The notes beneath the pieces were generated by a model. It worked only from the letters and a program-made list of their open reading frames with translations. It did no database searches and was not told the origin of the DNA. 64,000 bases of DNA from positions 186,001 through 250,000 of the forward strand of contig LNEC01000022.1 in assembly GCA_001464035.1 (NCBI GenBank), given 5' to 3'. Position numbers and translations under genes: made by a program. Of this stretch, positions 26,001 through 33,769 are shown piece by piece; positions within the stretch are counted from its first letter, which is position 1; each line of letters starts with the position of its first letter. The stretch comes from Bradyrhizobiaceae bacterium Ga0074131. Lineage in GTDB: Bacteria; Pseudomonadota; Alphaproteobacteria; Rhizobiales; Xanthobacteraceae.

Positions 26001-26528
26001 GAACAGCACGGCGAACGCGGCCATCGCCAGCGTTACGATCAGCGCCACGTCTCCGATGATCGGAATGGAGGAGAAGGCCTGGTCTTCGCCGAGGATGGTT
26101 CCGAGCGATGCCGCCACCGCCTTGAGCTGCAGCGCGATGTAGGGAACCGAGCCGATGATGGCGATCGCAGCCACCGTCGCGGCGACCGCCTGGCTCTTGC
26201 CGTAGCGCGCGGCGATGAAATCGGCGATCGAGGTGATGTTCTGCGATTTCGCCAGCTTGATCACGCGGCGCAGCAGCGGCGTGCAGAACGCGATCATCAG
26301 GATCGGGCCGACATAGATCGCGAGAAAATCGACGCCGGTGCGGGTGGCGAATCCCACCGAGCCGAAGAACGTCCAGGACGTGCAGTAGATCGCCAGCGAC
26401 AGCGGATAGATCAGCGCGCTGGCGCGGCCGCGCTGCGTCGGCGAAAGGCGGTCGCCGTAGCTGGCGATCACAAACAGGAACCCGATGTAGCCGAAGGCGG
26501 CTGCGATCACGCCCCAGTCGTGCAACAT
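23013..26528 (-). CDS. SSS-transporter/PAS/histidine kinase/receiver hybrid sensor (CrbS-like)
   Basis: This 1171-residue protein begins with a sodium:solute symporter-like domain of about 13 helices (residues 1-490). A PAS-type region follows at about 640-750 (AVFDAELQLICSNQQF), then a coiled coil, HisKA with the phospho-acceptor in AAASHDILQPLNAARLY (H815), a HATPase domain (NAIKYTP, DTGVGIP, GLGLSIV) and a C-terminal receiver with phospho-acceptor near D1098 (LLVDYHLDRGNG). This is the CrbS / ErcS' layout, in which transport-like sensing of acetate or a related solute controls a LuxR regulator. The intact regulator lies at 19994-20668. The attached receiver implies an extra phosphotransfer step. 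Confidence 0.92.
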   Translation of the reverse strand: MLHDWGVIAAAFGYIGFLFVIASYGDRLSPTQRGRASALIYPLSLAIYCTSWTFFGSVGFATRTGVDFLAIYVGPILMIAFCTPLLRRVIKLAKSQNITSIADFIAARYGKSQAVAATVAAIAIIGSVPYIALQLKAVAASLGTILGEDQAFSSIPIIGDVALIVTLAMAAFAVLFGTRQTDATEHQHGLMLAIATESIVKLVAFLAVGAFVTFWMFSPVELIERVMKTPEAVRAIEYTPSIGNFLTMTLLSFFAIMLLPRQFHVSVVENSSDAEVGRARWLFPLYLVAINLFVIPIALAGLVTFPFGTVEADMFVLALPMQANSPALSVLVFVGGLSAATAMVIVECVALSIMVSNDIVVPLVLQRSRESRVGQKDFGNFLLRVRRLAIFAIMVMAYFYYHALGNAQLAAIGLLSFAAIAQLAPSFFGGLFWRRATARGAMGGMLVGVAVWIYTLFLPSFLDGNAAGMVLLQHGPFGIEALRPRALFGADLPPLLHGVMWSLSLNLLTYVVLSLARQPSSIERLQADLFAPSALAPTTPAFRRWRTTVNVQDIQSTVAQYLGPDRASHSFEAFAIARNTRLEPAAPADLELLQHAEHLIASSIGAASSRLVMSLLLRKRTVSAKAALKLLDDSHAALHFNREILQTALNHVRQGIAVFDAELQLICSNQQFGEILGLPPHLVQIGIPLQEILEYMGAISPPGFGDADGCALLEMRLAAYTTVGEPYLERLPDRHMVIEVRANRMPGGGLVITFSDVTPSFEAAEALERANATLEKRVRDRTEELTRLNSELALAKSTAEDANISKTRFLAAASHDILQPLNAARLYITSLVERQNGGEDSRLVENIDDSLEAIEEILGALLDISRLDAGAMTPSISSFKIGDLMRSLEIEFAPIARAKALKLTFVPSSLAVESDRLMLRRLLQNLISNAIKYTPRGRVLVGCRRRGRSLQIGVYDTGVGIPVIKRGEIFKEFHRLEQGARIARGLGLGLSIVERLARVLNHGIALDSNVSGGSFFSVTVPVASAATVTGAVTSATPLSRTPMSGSLIVCIENDPAILDGMKTLLTAWDAEVIAVADPEAAMEAIEAAGGRVTGLLVDYHLDRGNGVAAIRDIRRRFGENIPAILITADRSPHVREAAREENIAVLNKPVKPASLRALLGQWRTQQMVAAE

Positions 26529-26677
26529 CGCGCCCTACCTCCCCTGACGTTCGGCCTGCGCCACCGCAAACGCCATGGCGTTCCCGGGCGAAGCGGGAGG
26601 AGTATAGCCGGATCGATCCGGCAAAGCATCGTCGTGACGCCGCGAAACGGGGATTTCGGCGGCGGAGACGGCCCCCG

Positions 26678-27907
26678 CTATTCGGCCGCCAGCGATTTCG
26701 CGTGTAACGGCAGGCCGAGACGCTCCCAGACCTGCAGCAGCGCCTCGGCGAGCCCGTCGATCAATCCATCGTCGTGATAGGGCGAGGGCGTGACCCGCAG
26801 CCGCTCGGTGCCCTTGGCGACGGTCGGGTAGTTGATCGGCTGGATGTAGATGTTGTGCTCTTCGAGCAGGATATCGCAGGCCCGCTTGCACTTTTCGGGA
26901 TCGCCGACGAACAGCGGCACGATATGGGTCTCGTTCGACATGACAGGCAGCCCGGCGGCATTGAGGATGGCCTTGACACGGGCGGCACGATCCTGATGGC
27001 GCTCCCGCTCCCAGCTCGAGGCCTTGAGGTGCCGGATCGCGGCTGACGCCGCCGAGCAGATCGCCGGCGGCAGCGCGGTGGTGAAGATGAAGCCGGGCGC
27101 GTAGGAACGTACCGCGTCGACGATATCGGCACTGGCTGCGATATAGCCGCCGAGACAGCCGAATGCCTTGGCCAGCGTGCCCTCCAGAATGTCGACGCGG
27201 TGCATGACACCGTCGCGCTCGGCGATGCCGCCACCGCGCGGGCCGTACATGCCCACCGCATGAACTTCGTCAACATAGGTCATCGCGCCATAGCGCTCGG
27301 CCAGATCGCAAATTGTCGCCAGCGGAGCGACATCGCCGTCCATCGAATACAGGCTCTCGCAGGCGATCAGTTTCGGCCGGTCCGGTCCCGCGGCGCGCAG
27401 CAATTCTTCCAGATGGGCCATATCGTTGTGGCGGAAGATCTGACGCTCGCAGCCGGCCTGTCGGACACCCTCGATCATCGAATTGTGGTTGAGCGCATCC
27501 GACAGGATCAGGCAGTTGGGAATGAGCTTTGCGATCGTCGAGATGCCGGTCTGGTTCGAGACATAGCCCGACGTGAACAGCAGCGCCGCCTGCTTGCCGT
27601 GGAGGTCGGCGAGTTCGGCCTCGAGCTGCACCAAGGGGTGATGGGTCCCCGCGATGTTGCGGGTGCCGCCGGCGCCGGTTCCGACCCGGGTCGCGGTCTC
27701 GACCATGGCCCCGACCACCTTCGGGTGCTGTCCCATGCCGAGATAGTCGTTGGAGCACCAGATCACGACGTTGCGCGGCCCGTTCGGGGAATGCCACACC
27801 GCGTGCGGGAACCGGCCCGCGATCCGCTCGAGATCGGCGAAAACCCGGTAGCGCCGCTCGTCATGCAGGCGGCTGAGGGCGGTGCTGAAGAATTGGCTGT
27901 AATCCAT
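26678..27907 (-). CDS. hemA: 5-aminolevulinate synthase
   Basis: This 409-residue PLP enzyme condenses glycine and succinyl-CoA to 5-aminolevulinate, the first step of the C4 heme pathway used by alphaproteobacteria. Visible are the N-terminal MDYSQFF start, the HNSMIEG and YSMDGDVAPL motifs, the DEVHAVGMYG motif and the PLP lysine at about residue 246 in GTLAKAFG.LGGY. Length is normal. An FNR/FixK-type palindrome lies about 140 bases upstream of the start codon, so low-oxygen control is likely. The gene is monocistronic. Confidence 0.97.
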   Translation of the reverse strand: MDYSQFFSTALSRLHDERRYRVFADLERIAGRFPHAVWHSPNGPRNVVIWCSNDYLGMGQHPKVVGAMVETATRVGTGAGGTRNIAGTHHPLVQLEAELADLHGKQAALLFTSGYVSNQTGISTIAKLIPNCLILSDALNHNSMIEGVRQAGCERQIFRHNDMAHLEELLRAAGPDRPKLIACESLYSMDGDVAPLATICDLAERYGAMTYVDEVHAVGMYGPRGGGIAERDGVMHRVDILEGTLAKAFGCLGGYIAASADIVDAVRSYAPGFIFTTALPPAICSAASAAIRHLKASSWERERHQDRAARVKAILNAAGLPVMSNETHIVPLFVGDPEKCKRACDILLEEHNIYIQPINYPTVAKGTERLRVTPSPYHDDGLIDGLAEALLQVWERLGLPLHAKSLAAE

Positions 27908-28274
27908 CGCAAAACCTGAAACGGTGCGTGAAGCCGAAGCGGCTAGCCCTTTTTAGAGCGTTTCCAGCTTTGCTGTCGAGCCGGAATCGGCTCGCAGCCG
28001 CCCGATACCGGGGGGCGGGGTTGCTTGCCCCGCGGGCCAAAACTTGATCAGGATCAATACGCTGGATGCGCTGGCGTCGCGGCGCCGATCCGGTTTCCGT
28101 TTTTCGGGCGGATGCGGCGGAGCCGCCCTGAAATGTGTTCGAGACCGGCGCATTTGCAGACCGGGAAATCACCGTCGAAAGGCCGCATGGTCAAGCCGGG
28201 CGTATGATTAACTCGCAGTTTACCATGTTCGCGGTAGTTTCCGGTTCAGGAACTCCAAAAAAAGAGTCACGCGC
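27908..28274. other. hemA upstream region
   Basis: This 367-base divergent intergenic region contains the FNR/FixK palindrome at 28044-28057. On the right, an A/T-richer segment near 28200-28262 probably holds the promoter of the divergent coiled-coil gene. No coding frame is supported. Confidence 0.6.
28044..28057. promoter_or_regulatory. FNR/FixK-type anaerobox upstream of hemA
   Basis: The sequence TTGATCAGGATCAA matches the consensus TTGAT-N4-ATCAA exactly in both half-sites. Its centre is about 143 bases from the hemA start codon. Regulators of the FnrL/FixK family activate hemA in related photosynthetic and nitrogen-fixing alphaproteobacteria. Confidence 0.75.
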
Positions 28275-28751
28275 ATGGCGTTTCGCGCAAATCAGCAGCT
28301 CCGCCACGACCTCTGGGATGATCGCTACGGGTCTTCCGCCGGGGACCCCGAAAAGATCGTGGGTTTTGCCCCCTTAGCCAGCAAGGACGATGGCGCCACC
28401 GCGCTCGACCTCGTGCACCAGGCCGCCGAGATCTTCAAGGGCATGGAAAATCACGCGCGCGAAACCGAAGCGCGGGCGCGGTCGGTGTGCGAAAGCCTGG
28501 CCGAAAAACTGCGGCTTGCCGAACAGCAAAGGGACGCAGCAGAGCGCGCGCGCCGCGAAATCGTCAATGAACTGAATGGCAAGCTTCAGGACGTGTCGAG
28601 AGCCTTGCAACAGGCCCAGTCGCGCATTGTGGCTGCGGAAGAACTCACCATAGCCGCCGAATACCGCGCGCAGGCGACCGAGGCCAAACTCAACAGAGCC
28701 AATCAGGAGCTCACCGCCGTCGAGCAGGCCATTCGTAAGCGGCTGCTCTAA
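28275..28751 (+). CDS. Coiled-coil protein of unknown function
   Basis: This 158-residue soluble protein has a short N-terminal region followed from about residue 45 by an almost continuous charged helix (AEKLRLAEQQRDAAERARRE and similar heptads) to the C-terminus. No signal peptide or membrane span is seen. The length and the coiled coil suggest an oligomeric or scaffolding protein. I do not recognise a named family. The gene is divergent from hemA. The ribosome-binding site is weak. Confidence 0.7.
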   Translation: MAFRANQQLRHDLWDDRYGSSAGDPEKIVGFAPLASKDDGATALDLVHQAAEIFKGMENHARETEARARSVCESLAEKLRLAEQQRDAAERARREIVNELNGKLQDVSRALQQAQSRIVAAEELTIAAEYRAQATEAKLNRANQELTAVEQAIRKRLL

Positions 28752-28801
28752 GCGCCTGCGAGCAGTGTCGCCTCGTTCAGCGTCTTCGGCTCGTTCGGAA
28801 T

Positions 28802-29863
28802 TCAGGTGGTCCTGAAGCGCAGCACGCCGTCGGCTTGCTCGGCCGCCAGCCGCCCCTCGACCAGCATGTAATTGACATGCGCGATCAGTTCCCCGGCGGC
28901 AAAGCCCATCTGGTGTACGTCGAGAACGTGCTTGTGGAACACCACCGGCACCAGTTCCTTGGACGTCCTCGGGATTTCCCGGCAGGCATCGGCGATCAGT
29001 CCGCAGCGTTCCTCATGATGATCGGCCAGCTGTTTGATGCGCGTCTTCAATCCATAGAACGGCACGCCGTGGCCGGGCAGCACCAGCACGTCATAGGGCA
29101 GCGTGGTGGTAAGGCTGGCCAGCGAGGCCAGGTACTCGCCGAGCGAGTTCTGGTCGGGCTCGACCGCCCAGACGCTGACATTGGGCGAGATCTTGCTCAG
29201 CACCTGATCGGCCGACAGGAACAGCTTGTCAGCGGCGCAATACAGCATCACCTGGTCGAGCGCGTGGCCGCCACCGGTAATGACCTTGAAGCGCCGCGTG
29301 CCGATGGAAACCTCGTCGCCATTCGAGATCCGGTGATAGGACGGCGGCAGGGTGGAGACCCGCTTCAGATAGTCCTGGCCGCGGCCGAGCAGTTTGTCGG
29401 TCAGGTTCTCGTCCATGCCGTGGCGCCGGAAGAACAGCCGCTGCGCATTGCGGCGGTCCTCGGTGCCGCGGTTCTGGTGATAGACCGACTGCAGGTATTC
29501 CACCTGCGACATCTGCAGCGGGCAGTCGAATCGGTCGACGATCCATCCGGCCAGACCGACGTGATCGGGATGCGAATGGGTCACGATCAGCCGCCTGACC
29601 TTCACGTGGCTGAGCGGGCCATCGAACAGGGCGGTCCAGGCCGCGATGGTTTCCTCGTTGCCGAAACCGGAATCCACCATCGCCCAGCCGTCGCCGTCGG
29701 CGAGCAGATAGATGTTCACGTGGTTGAGACGGAACGGCAGCTTGAGCCGGACCCACAATACCCCGGGCCTCACCTCGACGACCTGATCCGGGCCGGGATG
29801 ATGTTCCCAGGGGTAGCGCAGCGCCTCGGCGGAGGACTGAACCGTGTCTGTTTTTGAATGCAT
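28802..29863 (-). CDS. MBL-fold metallo-hydrolase
   Basis: This 353-residue protein has the metallo-beta-lactamase fold. The metal-binding motif THSHPDHVGLAG lies near residue 95, a later histidine is in TGGGHALDQVMLYC, and the GHGVPFYGL segment supplies another ligand. The C-terminal winged-helix-like region (ELIAHVNYMLVEGRLAAEQ) is typical of the LACTB2-like group. Substrate is unknown; thioester, nucleic acid and lactone hydrolases all occur in this group. The ORF starts at ATG 29863. Confidence 0.88.
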   Translation of the reverse strand: MHSKTDTVQSSAEALRYPWEHHPGPDQVVEVRPGVLWVRLKLPFRLNHVNIYLLADGDGWAMVDSGFGNEETIAAWTALFDGPLSHVKVRRLIVTHSHPDHVGLAGWIVDRFDCPLQMSQVEYLQSVYHQNRGTEDRRNAQRLFFRRHGMDENLTDKLLGRGQDYLKRVSTLPPSYHRISNGDEVSIGTRRFKVITGGGHALDQVMLYCAADKLFLSADQVLSKISPNVSVWAVEPDQNSLGEYLASLASLTTTLPYDVLVLPGHGVPFYGLKTRIKQLADHHEERCGLIADACREIPRTSKELVPVVFHKHVLDVHQMGFAAGELIAHVNYMLVEGRLAAEQADGVLRFRTT

Positions 29864-29960
29864 CGTTCGGGTTTCGCGCGATTGTTGTTATCGGCTTAAC
29901 CGCACAATCGGCGCGGCGCCAGCCGAAAAAGAAATGGGATTTCGGGAAAACGCCAGGTTC

Positions 29961-30136
29961 TTATCCCTCCCTCGCGCAGCGGTGGGGAGGGTGGCCGGCC
30001 GAAGGCCGGTCGGGTGGGGGGCGTCTCAGCAAGTGATCTGGCAGTCGGATGCGCTGAAGCACCCCCCCACCCGTCACATCGTTCGCTACGCTCACGACGT
30101 GCCACCCTCCCCACCGCTGCGCGGGGGGAGGGATAA
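29961..30136. repeat. Long imperfect inverted repeat between two convergent-type gene ends
   Basis: The arms TTATCCCTCCC...GGGAGGGTGGC at 29961-29995 and their reverse complement at 30101-30136 match over about 34 bases with few differences. The interior has G-rich and C-rich runs. The sequence class (CCCTCCC, GCGCAGCGGTGGGGAGGGTGG) is one I recognise as a dispersed bradyrhizobial repeat. It occupies most of the 286-base gap between the metallo-hydrolase promoter and the chemoreceptor 3' end and may act as a terminator for the minus-strand receptor gene's neighbours. Confidence 0.75.
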
Positions 30137-30149
30137 GAGGCGCGGCTGA

Positions 30150-32303
30150 CTACGCCGCCCGGATGTTGGACAGGAAGGCGTTGATTTCCGAACGCAGCAC
30201 GTCGGCCTCGTGGCGGAGTGCCGCGGACGCGCTCAGCACTTCGCCGGCGGCGGCGCCGGCTTCGGCGGAGGCGGTGGAGACCCCGATGATGTTGCTGGAA
30301 ACCTCGGATGTGCCACCGGCGGCGTGCTGGATGTTGCGGGCGATCTCGCGCGTCGCAGCGCCCTGCTGTTCGACTGCCGCTGCGATCGCGGCGGTCACAT
30401 CGTTGATCTCGGTGATCGTCGAAGAGATGTTCCTGATGGCGCCGACCGCCGATGTCGTCACCGCCTGCATGCTGGCAATCTGCTGACGGATTTCGTCGGT
30501 CGCCTTCGCGGTCTGGTTGGCCAGGCTCTTGACCTCGGAAGCGACCACGGCAAATCCCCGGCCGGCCTCGCCGGCGCGCGCGGCTTCGATGGTGGCGTTG
30601 AGCGCGAGCAGATTGGTCTGCGAAGCGATGGTCTGAATGAGGTCGACCACGACGCTGATGCGACCGGCGTTGTCGGCTAGACCCTGCATGGTGGCGTCGG
30701 TCGTGCCGGCATCGTCGACCGCCTTGCGGGCGATTTGCGCCGAAGTGACCACCTGGCGGCCGATTTCGGAGATCGATGAGGACAATTCCTCGGTGCCCGC
30801 CGACACGGTCTGCACGTTGACCGAAGTTTCCTCGGCGGCGGACGCCACCGCGCTCACCAGCGCACTGGATTGGTCTGATGTCACCGACATGGCCTGCGCC
30901 GTGGTCTGCATCGAATTGGCCGAGGTCTGCAGGGTGTCGAGCGCGTTGCGGACAGTGGCCTCGAATTCGACGATCCGGGCCTCCATGCGAGAGGCGCGCT
31001 CGGCCTTGGCGATGCGGTCCTTGTCCTGTTCGGCGTTCAGCAGGCGGGTCTCGATCATACTCTCTCGAAACACTTGCAGCGAATCGGCCATCGCCGCGAT
31101 CTCGTCGTGCTGGCTGGAGCGGTAGATTTCGGTTTCGAGGTCGCCGCTGGAGAGCAGCTGCATCGAGCGCTGCAGGTTGCCGATCCGGCGCAGGATGTTG
31201 CGGCCGACATAAAGCCAGACGAACAGCACGGATCCGATCAAGGTCGCCGCGCCCAGCGCCTGCATGACGATGGTGGCCAGCGAAATCTCCTTGTGCGCCT
31301 GTGAAGTCGAGGCGTCGGTTTCATTCCGCACGCCTTCGACCAGCTGCTGCACGCTGATGCCGAGTCCGACATTGAGCTTGCGGCTTTCTTCGAGAATGGT
31401 CTGGCCGTAATCGGCGGCATCGAGCTCCTTCTGGCGAACCTTGAAGACGCCGGCCTTGCCCTCGCCCAGTCCCTCCAGGCCCGAGGCCGCGGTGCGAAGC
31501 GCCGTGGTGGCGGAGCCGCTGGGCAGCAAGTCGAGGTTGGATTTGACGCGCTTCTGCGCCGTGCGGAACTCCTTCTCGATGGCCTCCAGCGTGTCGCTGC
31601 TGTCGGACGAGAGCGCCGATATCAAGGTGAACGCCATGAGATTGCCGCCGGCGACGACGTCGCCGAGCTGGTCGACGACCTGCTCCGCCTTGGTAGCTTC
31701 GTCCTGGGAGAAGTCGGGCGCGCCGAAGATGCCGTTCAGCTGGGTCTGCGCGCCGACCAGCGCGGGACCCGCGGCCTTCACGAAGGCCGTCTGGGCCGCG
31801 CGCACGGCGCCGTAAAGCCTTTCGTGCTGCGCGCCGGCCTCGAGGCGTTCGCGCGCCGCGTTGCCCAGACTCTGGATGGTTTCGTCGATGTTCTTCACGG
31901 TCTCGGCGAGCGCGGTGACCACCGCCTTGTCGGCGCCGAGCGCCGTGATCTCGCCGAGCTTGGCCAGCGTGACCGCCTGGGTTTCCTTCATCTTGCTGGC
32001 GCGATCCTCCAGCATCTCCTCGCTCTGCGAAGCCAGCAGCGCCGGACCCTGGCTGGCAAGGCTTGCGCTCTGCTCGGAGAGTTGCAGGCTGGCCGCGAGG
32101 CGAGGTATGTCCCGTCCGCTCAACTCGACCATCGCGCCGCCGAGACGTCCCAGCACGATGCCCGCACCGACGCTGATCACGATGGCCATGCCTGCGATCA
32201 CGGCGAAGGCAGCGAACAGGCTGCCCCTCACCCCCCATCGCGGACGCAGCAAGCCGCGGATCCCGCCAAGCCCGGTGATCGTGTTCGTGTATCGCAACGC
32301 CAT
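30150..32303 (-). CDS. Methyl-accepting chemotaxis protein
   Basis: This 717-residue chemoreceptor has a first membrane span at about residues 28-50 (LFAAFAVIAGMAIVISVGAGIVLG), a helical sensor domain of about 290 residues, a second span at about 340-362 (ALGAATLIGSVLFVWLYVG), a HAMP domain, and a signalling domain with the hairpin tip AGEAGRGFAVVASEVKSLA. The sensor region is entirely helical, like TorS/HBM-type four-helix modules, and may bind small acids. No tethering pentapeptide is seen at the end. No chemotaxis kinase gene lies near. The start at 32303 has GGGCGGGGAC upstream. Confidence 0.9.
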   Translation of the reverse strand: MALRYTNTITGLGGIRGLLRPRWGVRGSLFAAFAVIAGMAIVISVGAGIVLGRLGGAMVELSGRDIPRLAASLQLSEQSASLASQGPALLASQSEEMLEDRASKMKETQAVTLAKLGEITALGADKAVVTALAETVKNIDETIQSLGNAARERLEAGAQHERLYGAVRAAQTAFVKAAGPALVGAQTQLNGIFGAPDFSQDEATKAEQVVDQLGDVVAGGNLMAFTLISALSSDSSDTLEAIEKEFRTAQKRVKSNLDLLPSGSATTALRTAASGLEGLGEGKAGVFKVRQKELDAADYGQTILEESRKLNVGLGISVQQLVEGVRNETDASTSQAHKEISLATIVMQALGAATLIGSVLFVWLYVGRNILRRIGNLQRSMQLLSSGDLETEIYRSSQHDEIAAMADSLQVFRESMIETRLLNAEQDKDRIAKAERASRMEARIVEFEATVRNALDTLQTSANSMQTTAQAMSVTSDQSSALVSAVASAAEETSVNVQTVSAGTEELSSSISEIGRQVVTSAQIARKAVDDAGTTDATMQGLADNAGRISVVVDLIQTIASQTNLLALNATIEAARAGEAGRGFAVVASEVKSLANQTAKATDEIRQQIASMQAVTTSAVGAIRNISSTITEINDVTAAIAAAVEQQGAATREIARNIQHAAGGTSEVSSNIIGVSTASAEAGAAAGEVLSASAALRHEADVLRSEINAFLSNIRAA

Positions 32304-32653
32304 GTCGTCCCCGCCCACATCTTCAGGATGAATCTTTGGGCAGTATCGCGTTACCGGGTTAACAAAATCACGAGGATTCGAACGACGGCGCGACTTTTTG
32401 CACCGCCGGCGCGACCCGCGATGGATAAGCCGTTTTCAATGGCGGTTCGGCGCCGCAGGGGGCGGCGCAACGCCATGCAGGCCAGCTCCGAGATCGACCG
32501 TAACGGCTGGCGCGATCGAACCGAGAACGAAGAGAGCGACAGCATCGGGAATATTTCGCGATTCGATTTGTGGGGGATGCTGGGGGACGGTCGGTGAACG
32601 AAAAAAGGCCGGCGTGAAGCCGGCCTTTCGTCATTGTCGCGTGAAATCAGAGA
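32304..32653. other. Gap between chemoreceptor and outer-membrane protein gene
   Basis: Contains the chemoreceptor promoter region on the left and a strong terminator on the right. A 59-codon frame at 32421-32597 has no ribosome-binding site or recognisable family and is not annotated. Confidence 0.5.
32598..32630 (-). terminator. Terminator of the outer-membrane protein gene
   Basis: A GGCCGGC / GCCGGCC stem is followed on the minus strand by TTTTTTCG, 24 bases past the stop codon of the beta-barrel gene. Confidence 0.88.
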
Positions 32654-33391
32654 TCAGTACCGCGCAGCCACCGGGGCGCCGCCCAGGTTGAAGCGATAGT
32701 TGAGGCCTGCCTTGACGGTATGTTCCTCGTTGCGGGTGCTGCCGAACTGCGACAGGACGACGGGCGTCACGAAGTTGGTCTTGCCGAAATCGTAGTATTG
32801 ATATTCGACCTTGCCCGACCAATTCTGCGCGAACATGTATTCCATGCCGGCGCCGACGGTGTAGCCGTCCTGATGGCCGCTGTTGATCGTGAACGCCTGC
32901 GGCACGCCGCCGAACGTCAAAGATTCATTGTGGTCGGAGTAGGCATAGCCGCCCTTGACGTAGAGCATGGCCGGACCCCAGGTGTAGCCGAGGCGGCCGG
33001 TCACCGAGCCGAGGCCACGCTGGTTGTGGTTGTAGACGTAGCCGGCGCCCGCGCCAGTGAAGGCAGCGGCGCTGTTGTTGCTGCCGAGCCAGGAATACTG
33101 GCCTTCGATACCGAGCACCCAGTTGGGGGCGAACTGGTAGTCGGCGCCGACCTGCACGCCGCCGAGGAAGCGGCCGTCGTCGTCGTTACTGGTGGTGCCG
33201 GCGAAACCGTTGCTGCCGCCGAACGCGCCGCCGACGTGACCACCGATGTAGAAGCCGGTCCAGTTGTAAATCGGCGCGTACGCCGCGGGAGCCGCCTTGG
33301 TGTAGGGACGAGCTGCCATATCGGCTGCGAGTGCTGGCACGGTCGCGCCGAGAGCGATCAGGGCCACAGTACCGAGTAGGAACTTCTTCAT
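32654..33391 (-). CDS. Outer membrane beta-barrel protein (Omp25/RopB-like)
   Basis: This 245-residue protein has a classical signal peptide (residues 1-22, MKKFLLGTVALIALGATVPA) with cleavage before ADMAA. The mature part begins with a Pro/Ala/Tyr-rich tract and continues YNWTGFYIGGHVGGAFGG, then alternating beta strands ending in aromatic ARY. This matches the small surface barrel family (Omp25/Omp31, RopB) of Rhizobiales. It probably sits in the outer membrane as a surface antigen or structural protein. The start at 33391 has TCCTGGAGACC upstream. It ends at a strong terminator, so it is monocistronic. Confidence 0.92.
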   Translation of the reverse strand: MKKFLLGTVALIALGATVPALAADMAARPYTKAAPAAYAPIYNWTGFYIGGHVGGAFGGSNGFAGTTSNDDDGRFLGGVQVGADYQFAPNWVLGIEGQYSWLGSNNSAAAFTGAGAGYVYNHNQRGLGSVTGRLGYTWGPAMLYVKGGYAYSDHNESLTFGGVPQAFTINSGHQDGYTVGAGMEYMFAQNWSGKVEYQYYDFGKTNFVTPVVLSQFGSTRNEEHTVKAGLNYRFNLGGAPVAARY

Positions 33392-33769
33392 TGGTTTTGG
33401 TCTCCAGGAGTCATTTCTAATTTCAAGATTAGCCGCGCAGCGGCGTCGTCCATGGCGTCGACTTAGACAACTTCTCCTCGAAATGCTGTCACCCATCGGT
33501 CACACCGAGAAGGTTCCGATCGATTCAAGAAACATCGAATTTTACGTGCTTAATTGGGCCTTAATGATCCTAAATGAAGCCATAATCGCCGCTCGGCCGG
33601 ACTGGTCGCGCCTGGCGCGATCGGAGATTCTGCATTCCGTGGTGCGAATCATCTCTCGTCGAGTTCGCAAGGTGGTCGTGTCGAATGGTTTCGATTCGCG
33701 GTCACGTCGCCGTGATTGACATCCGCGTCGTTCGGACACCGAGTTGGCAGCTCGGAGGTGAGCGTCCCC
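33392..33769. other. Promoter and leader region of the outer-membrane protein gene
   Basis: A 378-base gap without a supported gene. A short inverted repeat CTAAT / ATTAG lies at 33417-33421 and 33428-33432, 26-41 bases upstream of the start codon. The A/T-rich stretch around 33525-33590 may be another promoter. Confidence 0.45.

Noticed and set aside
32421..32597. 59-codon plus-strand frame before the terminator at 32598
   Set aside because: There is no ribosome-binding site and no recognisable sequence. The terminator fits the minus-strand barrel gene better.
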